64,000 nucleotides of DNA from Isoetes taiwanensis (lineage: Eukaryota; Streptophyta; Lycopodiopsida; Isoetales; Isoetaceae). Positions 60,938-64,000 of this stretch are shown one piece after another; position 1 is the stretch's first letter, and each line of letters begins with the position of its first letter. Position numbers and translations under genes: made by a program. The notes under the pieces are model-generated. The model made no database searches and was not told the DNA's origin. It worked only from the letters and a program-made list of their open reading frames with translations. The DNA is taken from assembly GCA_021234155.1 (NCBI GenBank), contig JAJEKV010000022.1:4857852-4921851 (forward strand), in the 5' to 3' direction.

Positions 60938-63900
60938 TCTTCTGGCCCGCGGGAACTTGGTCCCTAAGAGCCGCGTCGGCGTTACGAGTCCATTGGCGAG
61001 GAGCCAAATCGCGTGATTCAGGAGAGGGAGGTGCCCGTCGGAGTCCCCAGGGCCTTGGGAGAATTCGGGGCCAAGCGGCTTAGGAGGCGATTTTAGGGTC
61101 CGTGCTCTCGGCGTCAATACCCCCACTCCCGTCAAGTCCGCGGCCCAGGTCCGCCGAGAATCGACAGGAGGGGCCTCCAAAGCGTAAACCACAGTGGGTT
61201 GCGGGGTTCTAGAAGGGTTTGCGTTTTGGGGGCGAGACTTGATCTGTTGCACTGGGACTGGCGGCTTGCAACAGAGATTATGGAGCAAGGGAGGCGGCGG
61301 AGGCGAGTTTGGGCCTGTCCTCCTCCGATGTGGCAAGTAGAAGTCGGGCGCTTTTGCGGTGTAAGACATTCATAAATTTGCAATTAATGCATTGTGCGAA
61401 AATAAATTCTGATTTTTTTGCCGGCTAGATTCCTAATCCATCTCGGCACACAGCCCAATTTTGAAATTTTTAGGAGAAGGTCTAGGTCAAAGGGTTAGCA
61501 TTAGAGCGGTCGGGGCAGCCCGGATTCGGGGCAGCAGTGGCACCCTTCCCAAGTCAAAACGAGGCCGGGACCTTGCGGGGATCCCTCACAAGAGGGAGAG
61601 TCAGGACCCTAAGGGCGGGATCCAAAAAAGTTCAGGCAAGCCCTTCTGGCGGCTCCCCCGGGCTAATGACCACCCTCCCGGGCCGGTTCCCCTATCGGCC
61701 CAGGTTTGGATCCTCCGTTCGGGGGCCCCTCTTGGGGAAGGCCCAAAAGATTCAGTCGGTCAGGAGAACTTGTCAAACAGCGGGGCCTCTGGAATGGCCT
61801 TGTAGAAGCAGCCCATGTCTTGTCGTTCCGGCACGCAGGAGGCTCCGGGAATAGCATCGACCACTGCCAAATGCGTCGGATTAGAGTCCATTGGCGACCA
61901 AATCCCATTCGGAGGGAGAGTCGCCCGTCCGTCCCCATTGCCTTGGGGAGAAATTCAGGCAGCGGCTTAAAGGGATTTTAGGGTCGGAGTGCAAAGCGTC
62001 AACACCCCCCACTCCCGTCAAGTCCGCGGCAAAGGTCCGCTAGGAGTCGACAAGGACCTCCAAACGTAAAACCCTGTGGGTTGCCAAGTTCTAGAAGGGT
62101 TTTGCGTTTTGGGGGCCGAGACTTGGTGTTTGGACCTGGACTGGCGAAAGGCTGCGGCCGAGTGCGGGCAAGGGGCCCGGCCCCGGTGGTTGGAGCTGTC
62201 CTCTCCTCCGATGTGGCAAGTGATAGAAATTGGAGGCTTTTGCGGTGGAAAGACATTCATAAATTAAATTAATGCATTGTCACGAAAATAAATTACGATT
62301 TGTTGCCGGTTGGATTCCTAATCCATCTCGGCCTGACCCAATTTTGAAATTTTTGAGGAGAAGGTCTAGGTCAAAGGGTTAGCATTAGAGCGGTCGGGGC
62401 GGCGGATTGCGGGCACAGAGGTGGCACCCTTCCCAAGTCAAGCGAGGCGGGGACCTTGCGGGGATCCCTCACAAGAGGGAGAGTCAGGACCCCAAGGCGG
62501 GATCAAAAAAGTTCCCGAGCTGACCCTTCTGGCGGCTCCCGTGCCTGCGCTAATGACCACCCTCCGGAGCCCGGTTCCCCTATCCGGCCGTTGGATCCTC
62601 GTTCGGGGGCCCCTCTTGGGAAGGCCCAAAAGATTCGGATCGGTCAGGAGAACTTGTCAAACCAGCGGGGGTCTGAGGTCAAGCCTTGTAGAAACCCAGC
62701 ATTGTCTTGTCGTTCCGGGCGCCAGGAGGCTCGGAATGGCAAATCGACCTGCCAAATCGTCGGAATGGCGAAATTACCCTAGGGAGCAAGTTACAAGGTC
62801 GGTTTTGCAAAAGAAAACACTCCACGCCCTCCCACGGCGGTATCCAGCATCCACATCCTAAATTTGTCGACTACGAGTGTGATGGAAGTGAGCTTTACTT
62901 TGGCTTCTTGGAGGTCGGGGGTGGTCTTAAGGCCCGCGGAACTTGGTCCCCAGAGCAATGTCGGCGTTCAAAGGTCCATTGGCGAGCCAAATCGCGGTCC
63001 AGGAGGAGAGGGAGGTGGTAGTCCGTCCCGGGGGCCTTGGGGAGAGGAAGTGGGAACAGCGGCTTCCGGGGGATTTTAAAGGTCCGTGCTGCTCGTCAAC
63101 ACCCCCACTCACATCAAGTCCGGCCTTAAGGTCCCTTGGAATCGACAAGGAGAGGGCCTCCAAAAACGTAAACCTTGTGGGTTGCCAAGTTCTAGAAGGG
63201 TTTGCGTTTTGGGGGCGAGACTTGGCCAGTGCTGTTGCACTTGGGACTGGCAGAAATTTGCAGTAGAGATTACGAACAAGGGAGAACTGGCGGGGCCGAG
63301 TTTGAGCCTGTCCTCCTCCCAGATGTGGCAAGTAGAAGGGGGAGGCGGGACTTTCGAGGCCCTTCACAGCGATGTGCAAGACATTCATAAATTCGCAATT
63401 AATGCATTGTGCGAAAATAAATTCGATTTTTGCCAACTGGATTCCTAATCCATCTCCGGCACACAGCCCAATTTTGAAATTTTGGAGAAGGTCTAGGTCA
63501 AAGGGTTAGCATTAGAGCGGTCGGGGCAGCCCCGTTGGGGGCACAGGGGGAGCTGGCACCCTTCCCCAAGTCAAGCGAGGCCAGGACCTTGCGGGGATCC
63601 CTCACAAGAGGGGAGAGTCCCAGGACCCCAGAATGGCGAGATCAAAAAAGTTTCGAGGCAGCCCTTCTGTGGCAAGCTCCCAGCTCCATTCATAAATTAG
63701 CTGCAGCTAATGACCACCCTCCGGGGCCTTGTTCCCCTATCAGGCCGTTGGATCCTCCGTTCGAGGGGCCCCTCTTGAAAAGGCCCAAAGATTCCAGGTC
63801 GGTCAGGAGAACTTGTCAAACCCGGGCGTCACGAGGTTCGGCATTGTAGAAACCGCGGTGTCTTGTCGTTCGGGGCTGGGGAGGCTCGGGAATGGCAAAT

Positions 63901-64000
63901 CGACCTGCCAAATCATCGGAATGGCGAAATTACCCTAGGGAGCAAGTTACAAGGTCGGTTTTGCAAAGAAAAAACACTTTCGGGCCCTCCACGGCCGGTA
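60938..64000 (+). repeat. GC-rich tandem array, unit 0.88-1.15 kb
   Basis: Three units and the start of a fourth occur in head-to-tail order. Landmarks repeat as follows: GCATTGTGCGAAAATAAATT at 61389, 62274 (variant) and 63404; CCTTGCGGGGATCCCTCACA near 61571, 62453 and 63587; GTCCATTGGCGA near 60990, 61886 and 62973; CCCTAGGGAGCAAGTTACAA near 62778 and 63932. The first-to-second spacing is about 885 bp and the second-to-third about 1132 bp, because one unit lacks about 200 bases present near 62765-62950. Frames are not conserved between units, so the array is probably non-coding. It continues past the window end. Confidence 0.9.

Noticed and set aside
60914-63436. Proteins shared between the tandem units on the minus strand (SRPQNANPSRTWQPTRF and similar)
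   Set aside because: Short peptide blocks repeat because the DNA repeats. Indels throw each unit into different frames, so there is no conserved reading frame.

Overview
This window looks like nuclear DNA of a land plant with a large, repeat-filled genome. The evidence is plant-only gene families in fragments (an RAV-type B3 domain, a G-type-lectin receptor-kinase region, a BAHD acyltransferase, an LRR receptor), a short TTTAGGG telomere-type tract, GT-AG introns with plant-like polypyrimidine tracts, and several decayed CACTA (En/Spm) transposons. The low gene density and heavy decay suggest a gymnosperm or another giant-genome plant. That placement is inference; nothing here fixes the species. 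I see no intact protein-coding gene, no rRNA, no convincing tRNA and no CRISPR.

Layout. At 1-8130 lies a decayed CACTA element. It has a Cys/His-rich fragment on the minus strand (640-969), a six-exon TNPA-like gene on the plus strand (4841-7167) whose splice phases still fit apart from two frameshifts, subterminal repeats, and a clear terminal inverted repeat ending at 8130. An LTR-retrotransposon (gypsy-type) gag remnant follows at 8.9-10.5 kb, and a frameshifted protein-kinase pseudogene at 14-15.2 kb. From about 16 to 27 kb the DNA is CpG-rich and non-coding. Block 21.8-25.9 kb is a diverged direct copy of block 27.8-32.0 kb. At 34.68-35.49 kb a homopurine tract runs directly into a second CACTA terminal repeat of the same family as the one at 8130.

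From 35.49 to 45 kb the DNA carries pieces of unrelated host genes on both strands (unknown acidic C-terminal exon, G-type lectin kinase, SNF2 helicase exons with introns, RAV B3 domain). CpG-dense repeat sequence lies on both sides of the SNF2 and B3 pieces, which resembles gene capture by a transposon. At 45-46.75 kb there is a SET-domain gene remnant with a TATA-type promoter and a telomere-like tract downstream of its first exon. At 48.6-51.1 kb lies an almost full-length but badly frameshifted CACTA transposase (tnp2), then BAHD and LRR pseudogene pieces. A third CACTA terminus, of a different family, ends at 59449 and sits inside another tnp2-type C-terminal coding fragment. The last 3 kb (60.94-64.0 kb) are a GC-rich tandem array with a 0.9-1.15 kb unit that continues past the window end.

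The pieces do not form a pathway. The window reads as a nest of CACTA-family transposons, captured or orphan gene fragments and tandem arrays. The most coherent objects are the TNPA-like gene, the matched CACTA termini, the duplicated block pair and the terminal array.
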